DNA of 52,629 nt from Bacteroidota bacterium (lineage in GTDB: Bacteria > Bacteroidota > Bacteroidia > 2-12-FULL-35-15): contig SXIH01000061.1 in NCBI GenBank assembly GCA_005772895.1, forward strand, positions 1-52,629. Direction: 5' to 3'. The position numbers and the translations under genes were made by a program. The notes under the pieces are model-generated. The model made no database searches. It was not told the origin of the DNA and worked only from the letters and a program-made list of their open reading frames with translations. Below are positions 10,701 to 17,800 of this stretch, piece after piece (the stretch's first letter is position 1; every line of letters starts with the position of its first letter).

Positions 10701-11325
10701 GAATATTATTATCCGTTGCAGCTAAAAGTATATCTACATTATTATTTAAGTGTCCGGATAATTGTAAATTCAAATTAGAGTTCACAACAACATCTTGATT
10801 ATTTCCAAATGAAATTCCGCGTGAAATACTTCCGCTTTTATTTAATCCATCCATTTTAAAAATATCATCGTTTTTCGATTCTATATTATAACTGAATGGA
10901 TTTGTGTTCCCATTTAAATCTGGCTTAATTCTATTAGCGTCTTTGTGTTTTGTTTCAGAAGAAAATAAATAAGGAAATGTTTTGTAATATGTTCTTAATC
11001 CTTGTAAAGGAATACTATCAGAAGTTATTTTTTTTCTGTTTAGTATTAATTGTCCTTCGGCATAATTTACTTTATAGTAAGAAGTGTCTAACAATCTACC
11101 ATCAGCAATCGCAATTTTAATTGAGCCGGGAATCAGACTAAGGGAATCAAGCTGTATAGTATCCGAAAGCGTTGTTAATTGTTTAATATGATTGTTTCCT
11201 GTATTTTGTGAATAACCACAAAAACAGAAAAAAAGCAAGACATAAACCAATATGATTCTCGGCACTATCACAAAATTAAAAGTACAAATTATGTATGAAC
11301 AAATGCATTTTATACATTTGTTCAA
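7702..11325 (-). CDS. Large exported protein of unknown function, probably outer-membrane beta-rich
   Basis: 1207 residues from the furthest ATG. I do not recognise the family. A hydrophobic export signal (PRIILVYVLLFFCF..GYSQ) lies at about residues 22-40. It is followed by long stretches of alternating polar and hydrophobic residues, many Tyr/Phe/Asn, segments such as VYIDGRLMDRG and YNENGIKELDEFEI, and an aromatic C-terminal end (RAYF). This pattern suits an outer-membrane barrel or another large envelope protein. The ATG at 11325 leaves only 24 bases to the divergent xth gene and lies inside an inverted repeat. A GTG at 11265 (residue 21) gives a more usual signal peptide, but a promoter-like -7 box ends only 6 bases before it, so the start is unsettled. 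It is probably monocistronic and ends at the shared terminator 7669-7697. Confidence 0.82.
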   Translation of the reverse strand: MNKCIKCICSYIICTFNFVIVPRIILVYVLLFFCFCGYSQNTGNNHIKQLTTLSDTIQLDSLSLIPGSIKIAIADGRLLDTSYYKVNYAEGQLILNRKKITSDSIPLQGLRTYYKTFPYLFSSETKHKDANRIKPDLNGNTNPFSYNIESKNDDIFKMDGLNKSGSISRGISFGNNQDVVVNSNLNLQLSGHLNNNVDILLAATDNNIPIQPDGNTQQLQEFDKVFIQLSNQKTKLIAGDFQMARPYGYFMNFNKKAQGISFSTIQKTNAENKDLKKQGVYKTGLSAAVSRGKFARNQIQGIENNQGPYRLRGAENEPFIIILSGTEKVYIDGRLMDRGQENDYVINYNTSEIIFTAKQLITKDKRIVVEFQYSDKNYARSILHFANEYEQNKLKLHLHVYSEQDSKNQPLQQDLSPSQKKLLSEIGDTLSLAVSPSFDSVAFNNNEVLYQKIDTTIGTFTFPNIFLYSTNSDSAHYRVTYSNVGANKGNYVQITTSANGKVFQWVMPDTVTNIPNGNYEPVVQLVTPKQKQMVTAGFDYAFNKNTKLSVEGVLSKNDINTFSSADSKDDIGYGLKMNFDNAKPFRHRNFAPEKVVDSVAPLVLLTNVNYEYVQQYFSPIERYRSVEFERDWNRGSVLQTADQHIVGAAVGLAKKGTGTIGYRFNAFFEDDKYNANKHVANLLGTKKGFTVQYDGSLLNSASITNTNFYRHKSGISQKIKWLTVGLKDEFEQNKFALGKKDSLLGNSYEFWEWQAYMQNADTTKNRYGINYKQRTDYAVRNILGETNLVTTTYAESYGGFLDLIKNSNNQLKLNASYRQLKIRDPLLTSQKPDNSLVARAEYNFRLWKGFIYSSTFYEIGSGLEIKKEFSYILVAVGQGVYVWNDYNENGIKELDEFEIATFPNTADYIKVYTPTNDYIKVYSNQFSQTLTFKPSALWANKKGVKKFIARFSNQASYRVDRKSTESDLSKAYNPFLIIPNDTSAAAFKTLVTINSSFRNTLFINQLSPVFGLDLSFQDAQNKVLLVNGFDTRLNQYKEARLRWNMTKEFSLNAVYKDGIKKSSSQYFSSRDYSIIYYEAEPKLNYQPNTAFRATVSFKYTEKKNREEYGGQKAELQDYGAEIKYNVLQKGSLNLKANFIRIKFNGTQNTSLAFEMLDALKTGQNITWGAMYQRTLSNNLQLSLTYDGRKSEGTKVIHTGGAQVRAYF
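11271..11303 (-). promoter_or_regulatory. Candidate promoter for the large envelope protein gene
   Basis: On the minus strand, TTTG (11303-11300) and TAATTTTG (11278-11271) are 21 bases apart, matching the Bacteroidota -33/-7 consensus TTTG / TAnnTTTG. It lies inside the longest ORF, which argues that translation starts further downstream than 11325. Confidence 0.4.
11296..11324. promoter_or_regulatory. Inverted repeat between divergent genes (candidate operator)
   Basis: The perfect 10-bp arms TGAACAAATG (11296-11305) and CATTTGTTCA (11315-11324) are separated by 9 bases. The site overlaps the candidate promoter elements of both divergent genes, the TACATTTG at 11313-11320 (plus) and the TTTG at 11303-11300 (minus). 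It could bind a dimeric regulator. The partly self-complementary nature of overlapping promoter boxes is the simpler explanation. Confidence 0.4.
11313..11320 (+). promoter_or_regulatory. Candidate -7 box for xth
   Basis: TACATTTG matches TAnnTTTG exactly and lies 29 bases before the xth ATG. No TTTG was found at the expected -33 distance, so this is a half-match. Confidence 0.35.
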
Positions 11326-11349
11326 ATTGTACTATATATACGTTTAAAT

Positions 11350-12117
11350 ATGACAAAAATTATAACTTATAACCTCAATGGCATTCGTTCGGCAATGAGC
11401 AAAGGCTTAATGGATTGGCTAAAAGCAGCAGATCCAGATGTTTTATGTATGCAAGAATTAAAAGCAGAGCCCGGACAATTAGACCTATCTGTTTTTGAAG
11501 CTGCCGGCTATCATCATTACTGGTATCCAGCACAAAAAAAGGGCTACAGCGGGGTTGGAATTTTTACAAAACAAAAGCCCGACCATGTGGAATACGGCTG
11601 TGGCATTGCTGAATACGATTTTGAAGGACGAGTAATTAGAGCCGATTATGGTGACGTTTCTATCATGAGTGTTTATCACCCTAGTGGGAGTAGTGGTGAA
11701 GACCGACAAGCCTTTAAAATGAAGTGGTTGGGCGATTTTCAAAAATACATTGATAAACTAAAAAAAGAGCGTCCAAAACTCATTATTTGTGGCGATTATA
11801 ACATTTGTCATGAGCCAATTGATATCCACAATCCCAAGAGTAACGCCAATAGCAGCGGGTTTTTGCCAGAGGAAAGAGCCTGGATTGATGCATTTATGAA
11901 AGGAGGATTTGTAGACAGCTTTCGTCATTTTAACAAAGAGCCTCATAACTACAGCTGGTGGAGCTTTAGAGCCAATTCAAGAGCCAAAAACTTAGGATGG
12001 CGCATCGATTATAATCTGGTTAGCAAAAATTTAGAGTCGAAAATGAAAAGAGCTACAATACTAGCAGAAGCTAAGCATTCCGACCATTGCCCGGTTGTTC
12101 TGGAAATTGATTTATAA
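11350..12117 (+). CDS. xth: Exodeoxyribonuclease III (AP endonuclease, EEP superfamily)
   Basis: 255 residues, the usual length. The enzyme cleaves DNA at abasic sites and has 3'-5' exonuclease and 3'-phosphatase activity in base-excision repair in the cytoplasm. Motifs visible in order are YNLNGIRSA (N-terminal metal/phosphate site), MQELKA (metal-binding Glu), GDYNICH (catalytic Asp/Asn), the WRIDY segment and SDHCPV (catalytic Asp-His pair). All key residues are present. ATG 11350 starts directly at the first beta strand (MTKIITYNLNG), so the start is firm. It is divergent from the large envelope protein gene and is probably a single-gene unit; a gap of 121 bases with its own promoter separates it from the next gene. 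Confidence 0.96.
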   Translation: MTKIITYNLNGIRSAMSKGLMDWLKAADPDVLCMQELKAEPGQLDLSVFEAAGYHHYWYPAQKKGYSGVGIFTKQKPDHVEYGCGIAEYDFEGRVIRADYGDVSIMSVYHPSGSSGEDRQAFKMKWLGDFQKYIDKLKKERPKLIICGDYNICHEPIDIHNPKSNANSSGFLPEERAWIDAFMKGGFVDSFRHFNKEPHNYSWWSFRANSRAKNLGWRIDYNLVSKNLESKMKRATILAEAKHSDHCPVVLEIDL

Positions 12118-12119
12118 AA

Positions 12120-12133
12120 ATTTGCCATTTGTC
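12120..12133. repeat. Two ATT-anchored heptamers after xth
   Basis: ATTTGCC ATTTGTC begins two bases after the xth stop codon. It is the weakest member of the period-7 arrays described elsewhere in the window. Confidence 0.35.
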
Positions 12134-12173
12134 AGTCATAAATTGGGTTTTGGGCTAAAACTTTCTCAATTCG

Positions 12174-12203
12174 TTTGAAATTTGCATAATATCTATATAT
12201 TTG
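12174..12203 (+). promoter_or_regulatory. Promoter of the OppA-like gene
   Basis: TTTG (12174-12177) and TATATTTG (12196-12203) are 18 bases apart, fitting the Bacteroidota consensus. The start codon follows 35 bases later. Confidence 0.65.
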
Positions 12204-12238
12204 TACCTTAGAAAAATAAATACCTACTTATATCTGAT

Positions 12239-13990
12239 ATGAAAAAAGTTATTTACTCATTATTAATTGCAGGATTATTTGCTTCTTGCGGTGATGGAAC
12301 AACTACTACCGGTGAATCTCGTGAAGCCAAAGGTGGCGTTTTTTACGGAAGTGTTTTTAAAATGAATGAAGTGGAAGATTTCCGTAATCTTTACCCATTA
12401 AACATCACAGAAGTTACCTCTCATCGTATTGCTAATCAAGTATACGAAGGCTTAGTAAAACTTTCTCAAGGCGACTTAACAGTTGTTCCTGGGTTGGCTG
12501 AAAAATGGGAAAAAAATGCAGATGCAAGTCAATGGACTTTCCACTTACGTAAAGGAGTTAAATTTCATGATGATCCTTCATTTGCTGATGGCAAAGGACG
12601 CGAAGTAACAGCAAAAGATTTTGTTTATTGTTTCGAAAAACTTTGTTCATCAAGCCCGGAAAATCAACAATTTGGAAATACATTTAAAGACAGAGTTGTA
12701 GGCGCTAACGAATATTTTCAATCTACTATTGACAAAAAACCTTTGGCAGGTGGTGTTGCAGGGATTAAAGCAATTGACGATTATACTTTACAAATTAATT
12801 TGCTTCACCCTTTCGCAGGATTTCTTAATATCTTGAGTACTCCTGGATGCTGGGTTTATCCTCAAGAAGCAATGGAAAAATACGGAGTGGATATGCGTGT
12901 GAAATGTGTTGGTACAGGTCCTTTCCAAGTGAAAAGCATTAAAGAAGGGGAAGCAGTTATTTTAGAGCGCAATCCAAACTACTGGAACGTAGATGAGCAT
13001 GGCAATCAATTACCTTATTTGGATGCTGTTAAATACACATTCATTAAAGAAAAAAAATCAGAGTTATTAGAATTTAAGAGAGGTAATTTGGATATGATTT
13101 TCCGTTTACCAATCGAAATGATTCCGGATATCTTAGGAGAACTTGGAAGTGCTAAAGAAGGAAATGCTCCATTTGATATGCAAGTTGTTCCTGCTATGAG
13201 TACGTTCTACTATGGTTTCCAACACCAAAGCAATATCTTTGATAAAAAAGAAGTTCGTTTAGCATTCAATTATGCAATCGACCGCGAAAAAATTGTGAAC
13301 TACACTTTACAAGGTGAAGGCGTACCGGGAAATTATGGTATTGTTCCTCCAAGCTTTAAAGAGTACGATTCAAAAGCATTAAAAGGATATACTTTCGATG
13401 TTGACAAGGCTCGTAAATACCTTGCTACTGCTGGTTACCCTGATGGAAAAGGATTTCCAAAATTAACTTTACAAATCAACAGTGGTGGTGGTGATAGAAA
13501 TATTCAAACAGCTGAGGTTATTCAAAAAATGTTGAAAGAGAATTTGAATGTTGATGTTGAAATTAACGTAATGCCTTTTGCTGAACACTTAGAAAGTTTA
13601 GAAACAGGAAAAGCAATGTTCTGGAGAGCTGGTTGGACTGCAGATTATCCAGATCCTGAAACATTCTTAACATTGTTATATAGCAAGCACATTCCTGAAA
13701 AATTAACTGATAAATCTTTCTTGAACTCTGTTCGTTACAAAAGCGTAAAATTCGATTCATTATTCTCTGCTGCAATGCAAGAAGTTGATGACAAAAAACG
13801 TTTTGGTCTTTATCTTCAAGCTGATCAACAAGCAATTGATGATGCGGCTATCATGCCAATCTTCTATGACGAAAACTACCGTTTAGTTCAAACTAACGTT
13901 AGAAACTTCCCTGCAAACGCTATGGAATATCGTGATATGTCTCGTGTTTACATCGAGCCTAAAGTTGAAAAAGCTGACGCTAAGAAATAA
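12239..13990 (+). CDS. Extracytoplasmic peptide-binding lipoprotein (SBP_bac_5, OppA/DppA-like)
   Basis: 583 residues. A lipoprotein signal ends in LFASC, with the lipidated Cys at about residue 17, followed by a Thr-rich linker. The SBP family 5 fold is indicated by YPLNITEVTSHRIANQVYEGLV, the WTFHLRKGVKFHDDP segment, the VKCVGTGPFQVKS segment with RNPNYWN, and the LAFNYAIDREKI segment. The protein should bind oligopeptides or related solutes at the membrane for an ABC importer. No permease or ATPase gene lies beside it, so it is an orphan binding protein that must work with components encoded elsewhere. It has its own promoter and a strong terminator 20 bases after the stop, hence monocistronic. 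The ligand cannot be deduced. Confidence 0.92.
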   Translation: MKKVIYSLLIAGLFASCGDGTTTTGESREAKGGVFYGSVFKMNEVEDFRNLYPLNITEVTSHRIANQVYEGLVKLSQGDLTVVPGLAEKWEKNADASQWTFHLRKGVKFHDDPSFADGKGREVTAKDFVYCFEKLCSSSPENQQFGNTFKDRVVGANEYFQSTIDKKPLAGGVAGIKAIDDYTLQINLLHPFAGFLNILSTPGCWVYPQEAMEKYGVDMRVKCVGTGPFQVKSIKEGEAVILERNPNYWNVDEHGNQLPYLDAVKYTFIKEKKSELLEFKRGNLDMIFRLPIEMIPDILGELGSAKEGNAPFDMQVVPAMSTFYYGFQHQSNIFDKKEVRLAFNYAIDREKIVNYTLQGEGVPGNYGIVPPSFKEYDSKALKGYTFDVDKARKYLATAGYPDGKGFPKLTLQINSGGGDRNIQTAEVIQKMLKENLNVDVEINVMPFAEHLESLETGKAMFWRAGWTADYPDPETFLTLLYSKHIPEKLTDKSFLNSVRYKSVKFDSLFSAAMQEVDDKKRFGLYLQADQQAIDDAAIMPIFYDENYRLVQTNVRNFPANAMEYRDMSRVYIEPKVEKADAKK

Positions 13991-14010
13991 TATTTAATCT
14001 CTTTTTTTAG

Positions 14011-14043
14011 AAAGCCCAGACATTTATAGTCTGGGCTTTTTTG
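14011..14043 (+). terminator. Intrinsic terminator of the OppA-like gene
   Basis: An 11-bp perfect stem AAAGCCCAGAC / GTCTGGGCTTT with a 7-base loop is followed by T residues. Confidence 0.92.
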
Positions 14044-14124
14044 TTTCCGTTTATTAACAAAATCAAAGCGCTTTTATGTGGATAAACAATCCTTCCTTCA
14101 AGTATTATTTGCTTCTATTATCAA

Positions 14125-14132
14125 TAATTTTG
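14125..14132 (+). promoter_or_regulatory. Candidate -7 box for the OmpA-family gene
   Basis: TAATTTTG matches TAnnTTTG, but the nearest TTTG upstream is only 13 bases away. It lies downstream of the far GTG at 14078, arguing against that GTG as start codon. Confidence 0.35.
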
Positions 14133-14200
14133 TATATAATTTAAATATCCAAAAAATGAAATACGAAGTATCCACAAATGCATTAAAACATAAAAGTGAT

Positions 14201-15211
14201 ATGCGTAAAACTGGTTTAAAATATAGTCTGATAATTGCACTCACATGTGGAATGTTTTCTTGTGTTCCTCAACGGAAATTAGAAGAAGAACAAGCAAAAA
14301 GAGAAAGTACCGAAAAAGAACTTGCTGCATTAAAAACAAGTTCAATGGAATGTGATACAAAATTGAAAGAAGCTACAAAGCAAATGGCTGACGATAGCAA
14401 AGCCATTATCGGGCTTCAAAAAGATACATCCATTGTTGGAACTAGCTATAGAAGTTTAACTGCTAAGTATGACAAACTAAATCAAATTAACGAACAGTTG
14501 CTTGATAAGTACAACCGCTTATTAGAAGGGAATTTGGCAGACACCAAAAAACTTTCCGGGGAGTTACAAATGACTCAGGAGCAACTTTTGAAAAAACAAG
14601 ATGAGTTAAAATTGTTGGAAGCACAATTAAATGCTCAAAAGAAAAGTTTAGATGAATTAACTGCTGAATTAAAAAAACGTGAAGCACGTGTTGCTGAGTT
14701 GGAAGACATTTTGAAAAAGAAAGATGAAGCAGCAAACGAATTGAGAAAAAAATTATCGGATGCCTTGTTAGGATTTGAAGGCAAAGGATTAACCATCACT
14801 CAAAAAAACGGAAAAGTATATGTATCAATGGATGAGAGTTTATTGTTTGCATCAGGAAGTACATCTGTTGAAGCAAAAGGAGTTGATGCATTAAAAAAAG
14901 TGGCGAAAGTTTTAGAGCAAAATACCGATATCAATGTGATGATTGAAGGACATACCGATGACGTTCCTATGGTTGGAAAAGGCGATATCAAAGACAATTG
15001 GGATTTAAGCGTTATGCGTGCTACATCCATTGTAAAGATTATTACAAAAAACAGCTCTGTTGATCCAAAAAGATTAACAGCTTCCGGCAGAGGAGAATAT
15101 TTCCCTATCGATCCGGCTAAGACCAGTGATGCACGCAAAAAGAACCGCAGAACAGAAATTATTTTAACTCCTAAATTAGATGAGTTGTTAAAAGTTTTAG
15201 AAACAAATTAA
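14201..15211 (+). CDS. OmpA-family peptidoglycan-binding lipoprotein with long coiled coil
   Basis: 336 residues from ATG 14201. This start gives a compact lipoprotein signal (MRKTGLKYSLIIALTCGMFS) with the lipidated Cys at residue 21. ATG 14156 is an alternative; the far GTG at 14078 lies upstream of a promoter-like box. Residues ~25-190 are a charged heptad-rich coiled coil (Glu/Lys/Leu). Residues ~195-325 form an OmpA-like domain with LFASGS, the GHTDD motif whose Asp contacts diaminopimelate, the conserved Arg of NRRTEI, and LSVMRATSI. The product probably anchors the outer membrane to the cell wall. It is a single-gene unit between two terminators. Confidence 0.88.
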   Translation: MRKTGLKYSLIIALTCGMFSCVPQRKLEEEQAKRESTEKELAALKTSSMECDTKLKEATKQMADDSKAIIGLQKDTSIVGTSYRSLTAKYDKLNQINEQLLDKYNRLLEGNLADTKKLSGELQMTQEQLLKKQDELKLLEAQLNAQKKSLDELTAELKKREARVAELEDILKKKDEAANELRKKLSDALLGFEGKGLTITQKNGKVYVSMDESLLFASGSTSVEAKGVDALKKVAKVLEQNTDINVMIEGHTDDVPMVGKGDIKDNWDLSVMRATSIVKIITKNSSVDPKRLTASGRGEYFPIDPAKTSDARKKNRRTEIILTPKLDELLKVLETN

Positions 15212-15226
15212 TTTTTTAGATTGGAA

Positions 15227-15273
15227 AAAAAGAAAAAAGAAAATTGACGACCTCAGTTTTCTTTTTTCTTTTT
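15227..15273. terminator. A/G-T/C hairpin, probable terminator
   Basis: A perfect 17-bp inverted repeat AAAAAGAAAAAAGAAAA / TTTTCTTTTTTCTTTTT with a 13-base loop lies 16 bases after the OmpA-family stop. The stem is weak in GC but long, and its 3' arm provides the U tract. Confidence 0.6.
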
Positions 15274-15333
15274 GAAATAACATGTAACATTTATACATTT
15301 TTGCGTTATATATAATCAGTACAACAAAACACT

Positions 15334-17130
15334 ATGAAGAACTTCGTTTTTATACTCACATTCCTTTTACTTGTAAGCCCTTCGTTTGCACAAGAACCTA
15401 TTGTCGAGTTTTGGGATATTGCACAAACAAAGAAAAAAAGTGAGCAACAGCTTAAAGATGGGATGCAAGACGGAAAATATACAGCTTGGTACGAAAACGG
15501 GGACATTGCAAAACAAGGAATGTTTTCTAAAGGAAAAGCAAACGGCAAATTCATTCTTTACTATCCAGGGAAAAAACAAAAAGCAGAAGAAAACTATGTC
15601 CACGGAAAAAAACATGGTGCCTGGAAATATTGGTATATTAATGGAAACAAAGCACAAGAAACTTTTTTTAAAGAAGACAGGCCAGATAGTACTTGGACAG
15701 GATGGCACGAATCAGGAAAAATAAAAAGTACTGAAATTTATATTGCCGGAAAAAAAGAAGGAACTTGGATTTATTATTATGAAAACGGGCAAAAAGAAAG
15801 CGAAGGAAATTTTAAAAATAATTTTGCTGAAGGAAATTATACCGGCTGGTATTCCAATGGCAACAAGCAAAAGGAAGGACAATACAAAAACGATTTACAA
15901 ACCGGTTTGTGGAAAGAATATTTCCGGAGCGGAAAACCAAAACAAGAAATGCAATATGAAAAAGAGGAAGTGTTGTTGATGAATCTTTGGTTTGAAACAG
16001 GAGAACAGCCAATTAAAAACGGGAATGGGAAATTCACTATGGCTTACGATAATGGGAAAAAGAAAGGCGAAGGGAATTACAAAGACGGGCGAATGGATGG
16101 AGAATGGCTGTTTTACATGACTACCGGAGAAAAGGATTTTAAAGTAAATTATGTAAAAGGAAAGAAAAATGGTCCTTGCACCAATTGGTTCATCAACGGA
16201 ACAGTGAAAAGTGAAGGGCCGTTTGTAAATGATAAAAAGAACGGGTATTGGAAATTCTACAATGTGAATGGAAAGATCCAGATAGAAGGAACACTTACCG
16301 ATAACCTAAGAACAGGTAAGTGGCTGTATTGGTATAATAACGGAACAAAAGAAACTGAAGGCTATTATAAAAATGACATGATGGATAGTCTTTGGACTTA
16401 CTATTACAATGATGGAAACAAATGGAAAGAAGGATACTACTCTGAAAATTTCAAAACTAAATTGTGGACAACCTGGTATGAGAACGGACAAAAATTAGAA
16501 GAAGGAAATTTCATAGCAGGAAAAGAAGAAGGAACTTGGTATTCTTGGTTCGACAATGGAGTAATGAAGAATGAAGGAAATTTTAAAAAAGGAAAGATGG
16601 ATGGAAGTTGGAAAGCGTGGTTTCCAAATAAGAGTCCGAATTATGAAGGATTTTATTCCACCGAGGAGCGACAAATGACTTTGAAGTATACATACAAGGA
16701 CAAAGCAAAAAGAGACTCCGTGACTTGCAAATCAGGAAACTGGAAATATTATTATGATAACGGCAAAGTAAAAGAAGAAGGAGCATACAAGTCTGGAGAG
16801 AAAGATGGTCATTGGATATTTTGGACACCATATGGATTTAAGGACATGGAAGGAGATTACAAAGAGGAAAAACAAAACGGTTTGTGGACTTACTATTATG
16901 AAACAGGTGTAAAATCGATGGAACAAACATTTAAAGATGGGAAATTAAGTGGTGATTGCAGTTCTTGGTACGAAGACGGCAAACTAAAAAGTACTACTTC
17001 TTATACCTTAGTTAAAGACAGCAAAAAATTACGGGTAGAAAGTAAGCCCCACGGGAAATGGACTTATTACGATAAAAACGGGAACATTATGCTGGAAACC
17101 ACCTATAAAAAAGGTGAGAAAATCAATTAA
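15334..17130 (+). CDS. Exported MORN-type (MORN_2/YwqK-like) repeat protein
   Basis: 598 residues. The signal peptide covers about residues 1-20 (ends SPSFAQ). The rest is about twenty repeats of roughly 23 residues with the theme G-x-W-x-x-W/Y-Y-x-N-G-x-x-x-x-E-G-x-Y/F, as in the toxin-antitoxin-like YwqK and MORN_2 families. Such beta-hairpin arrays form long solenoids; the biochemical role is unknown in most bacteria. There is no enzymatic domain, sorting tail or lipobox, so a periplasmic location is inferred. Two irregular insertions (around residues 220 and 440-470) break the periodicity. Its stop codon abuts that of the minus-strand neighbour with no base between. Confidence 0.85.
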   Translation: MKNFVFILTFLLLVSPSFAQEPIVEFWDIAQTKKKSEQQLKDGMQDGKYTAWYENGDIAKQGMFSKGKANGKFILYYPGKKQKAEENYVHGKKHGAWKYWYINGNKAQETFFKEDRPDSTWTGWHESGKIKSTEIYIAGKKEGTWIYYYENGQKESEGNFKNNFAEGNYTGWYSNGNKQKEGQYKNDLQTGLWKEYFRSGKPKQEMQYEKEEVLLMNLWFETGEQPIKNGNGKFTMAYDNGKKKGEGNYKDGRMDGEWLFYMTTGEKDFKVNYVKGKKNGPCTNWFINGTVKSEGPFVNDKKNGYWKFYNVNGKIQIEGTLTDNLRTGKWLYWYNNGTKETEGYYKNDMMDSLWTYYYNDGNKWKEGYYSENFKTKLWTTWYENGQKLEEGNFIAGKEEGTWYSWFDNGVMKNEGNFKKGKMDGSWKAWFPNKSPNYEGFYSTEERQMTLKYTYKDKAKRDSVTCKSGNWKYYYDNGKVKEEGAYKSGEKDGHWIFWTPYGFKDMEGDYKEEKQNGLWTYYYETGVKSMEQTFKDGKLSGDCSSWYEDGKLKSTTSYTLVKDSKKLRVESKPHGKWTYYDKNGNIMLETTYKKGEKIN

Positions 17131-17553
17131 TTATCTTCTGTGGTGATGTGGTTTGTGGTGCTTCATTTGTTGCATACGAATAGCACGAACTTCATCTTCT
17201 TTCTTTTTGCGTTTTCTAGCTAAAACTGTTGTAAACCAAGCTATTCCAATTACAACGGAAAATCCTACACCCATGTAAATATAGCTCATAATCTCCTCGT
17301 GTCGTATTTTTTCTAGTTCAGCAGCGCTATTTTCTAGGTTTTTAGTAATATTTTCCAACGATGGACCTGCAGATTCATCAGAAATGGCTGCAGAAGTGTC
17401 AGGAGGAAGCGAGTCTGCTGCCTGGGAAAATGTAAAATTTAGTGTTGAAAAGAAGAAAACGAATATTAAACTAAAACCTCTGAAAGTGCTGCCCCAACTC
17501 ATTTTTCTGGTCTTTGTATTTGTGATTTCCATAACATTATTTTTTTTAATCAT
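17131..17553 (-). CDS. Small single-pass membrane protein of unknown function
   Basis: 140 residues, not a recognised family. An N-terminal hydrophobic stretch (FSLIFVFFFSTLNFTFSQ) looks like a signal peptide. It is followed by an acidic, Ser/Pro-rich segment, a short amphipathic helix, one membrane segment (YIYMGVGFSVVIGIAWFTTV) and a basic, His-rich tail (RKRKKK, then KHHKPHHHRR). ATG 17553 is 30 bases from a plausible -7 box; internal ATG codons at 17532 and 17502 are possible. It ends exactly against the MORN-protein gene, so the two transcripts overlap at their 3' ends unless terminated inside coding sequence. Confidence 0.65.
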   Translation of the reverse strand: MIKKNNVMEITNTKTRKMSWGSTFRGFSLIFVFFFSTLNFTFSQAADSLPPDTSAAISDESAGPSLENITKNLENSAAELEKIRHEEIMSYIYMGVGFSVVIGIAWFTTVLARKRKKKEDEVRAIRMQQMKHHKPHHHRR

Positions 17554-17588
17554 TTGTACGAAATCTTTAATTCAGGAGTAGGCATAAA

Positions 17589-17596
17589 CAAAAATA
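17589..17596 (-). promoter_or_regulatory. Candidate -7 box for the small membrane protein
   Basis: On the minus strand TATTTTTG matches TAnnTTTG and is 35 bases from the ATG at 17553. No well-spaced TTTG partner was found. Confidence 0.3.
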
Positions 17597-17701
17597 GGTA
17601 AAAAACAAGCCTATTTTATCTATTAGACGTAAATTTATCACTATAGGTTGCTGTAAAACCTCTATTTGACGAAAAATTGTTAACATAGCTTGCTTAAAAA
17701 G

Positions 17702-17732
17702 TTTGGAAATATGAAAGAATGGTGTATATTTG
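17702..17732 (+). promoter_or_regulatory. Promoter of the rimP-nusA-infB operon
   Basis: TTTG (17702-17705) and TATATTTG (17725-17732), with a 19-base spacer, give a near-ideal Bacteroidota -33/-7 promoter. The predicted transcript starts near 17738-17740, leaving a leader of about 60 bases that contains a strong hairpin. Confidence 0.75.
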
Positions 17733-17758
17733 CAAAGTAAAATAGAAGAACAATAGTA

Positions 17759-17784
17759 AAAGAGGGGACAAAAGTCCCCTCTTT
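17759..17784 (+). promoter_or_regulatory. Leader hairpin upstream of rimP (candidate attenuator)
   Basis: AAAGAGGGGAC / GTCCCCTCTTT, a perfect 11-bp stem with an AAAA loop, lies between the predicted transcription start and the rimP ATG at 17801. The 3' side gives a short U-rich run. It looks like a weak intrinsic terminator or pause hairpin in front of an operon that encodes NusA. Confidence 0.6.
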
Positions 17785-17800
17785 CTATTCACATAAAGAC

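Noticed and set aside
14078..14200. GTG at 14078 as start of the OmpA-family lipoprotein
   Set aside because: It puts 41 extra residues before the lipoprotein signal and lies upstream of a -7-like box at 14125-14132.
15367..16926. Many overlapping short frames on both strands within the MORN-type gene
   Set aside because: They follow the 23-residue periodicity of the real gene and have no starts, signals or domains of their own.
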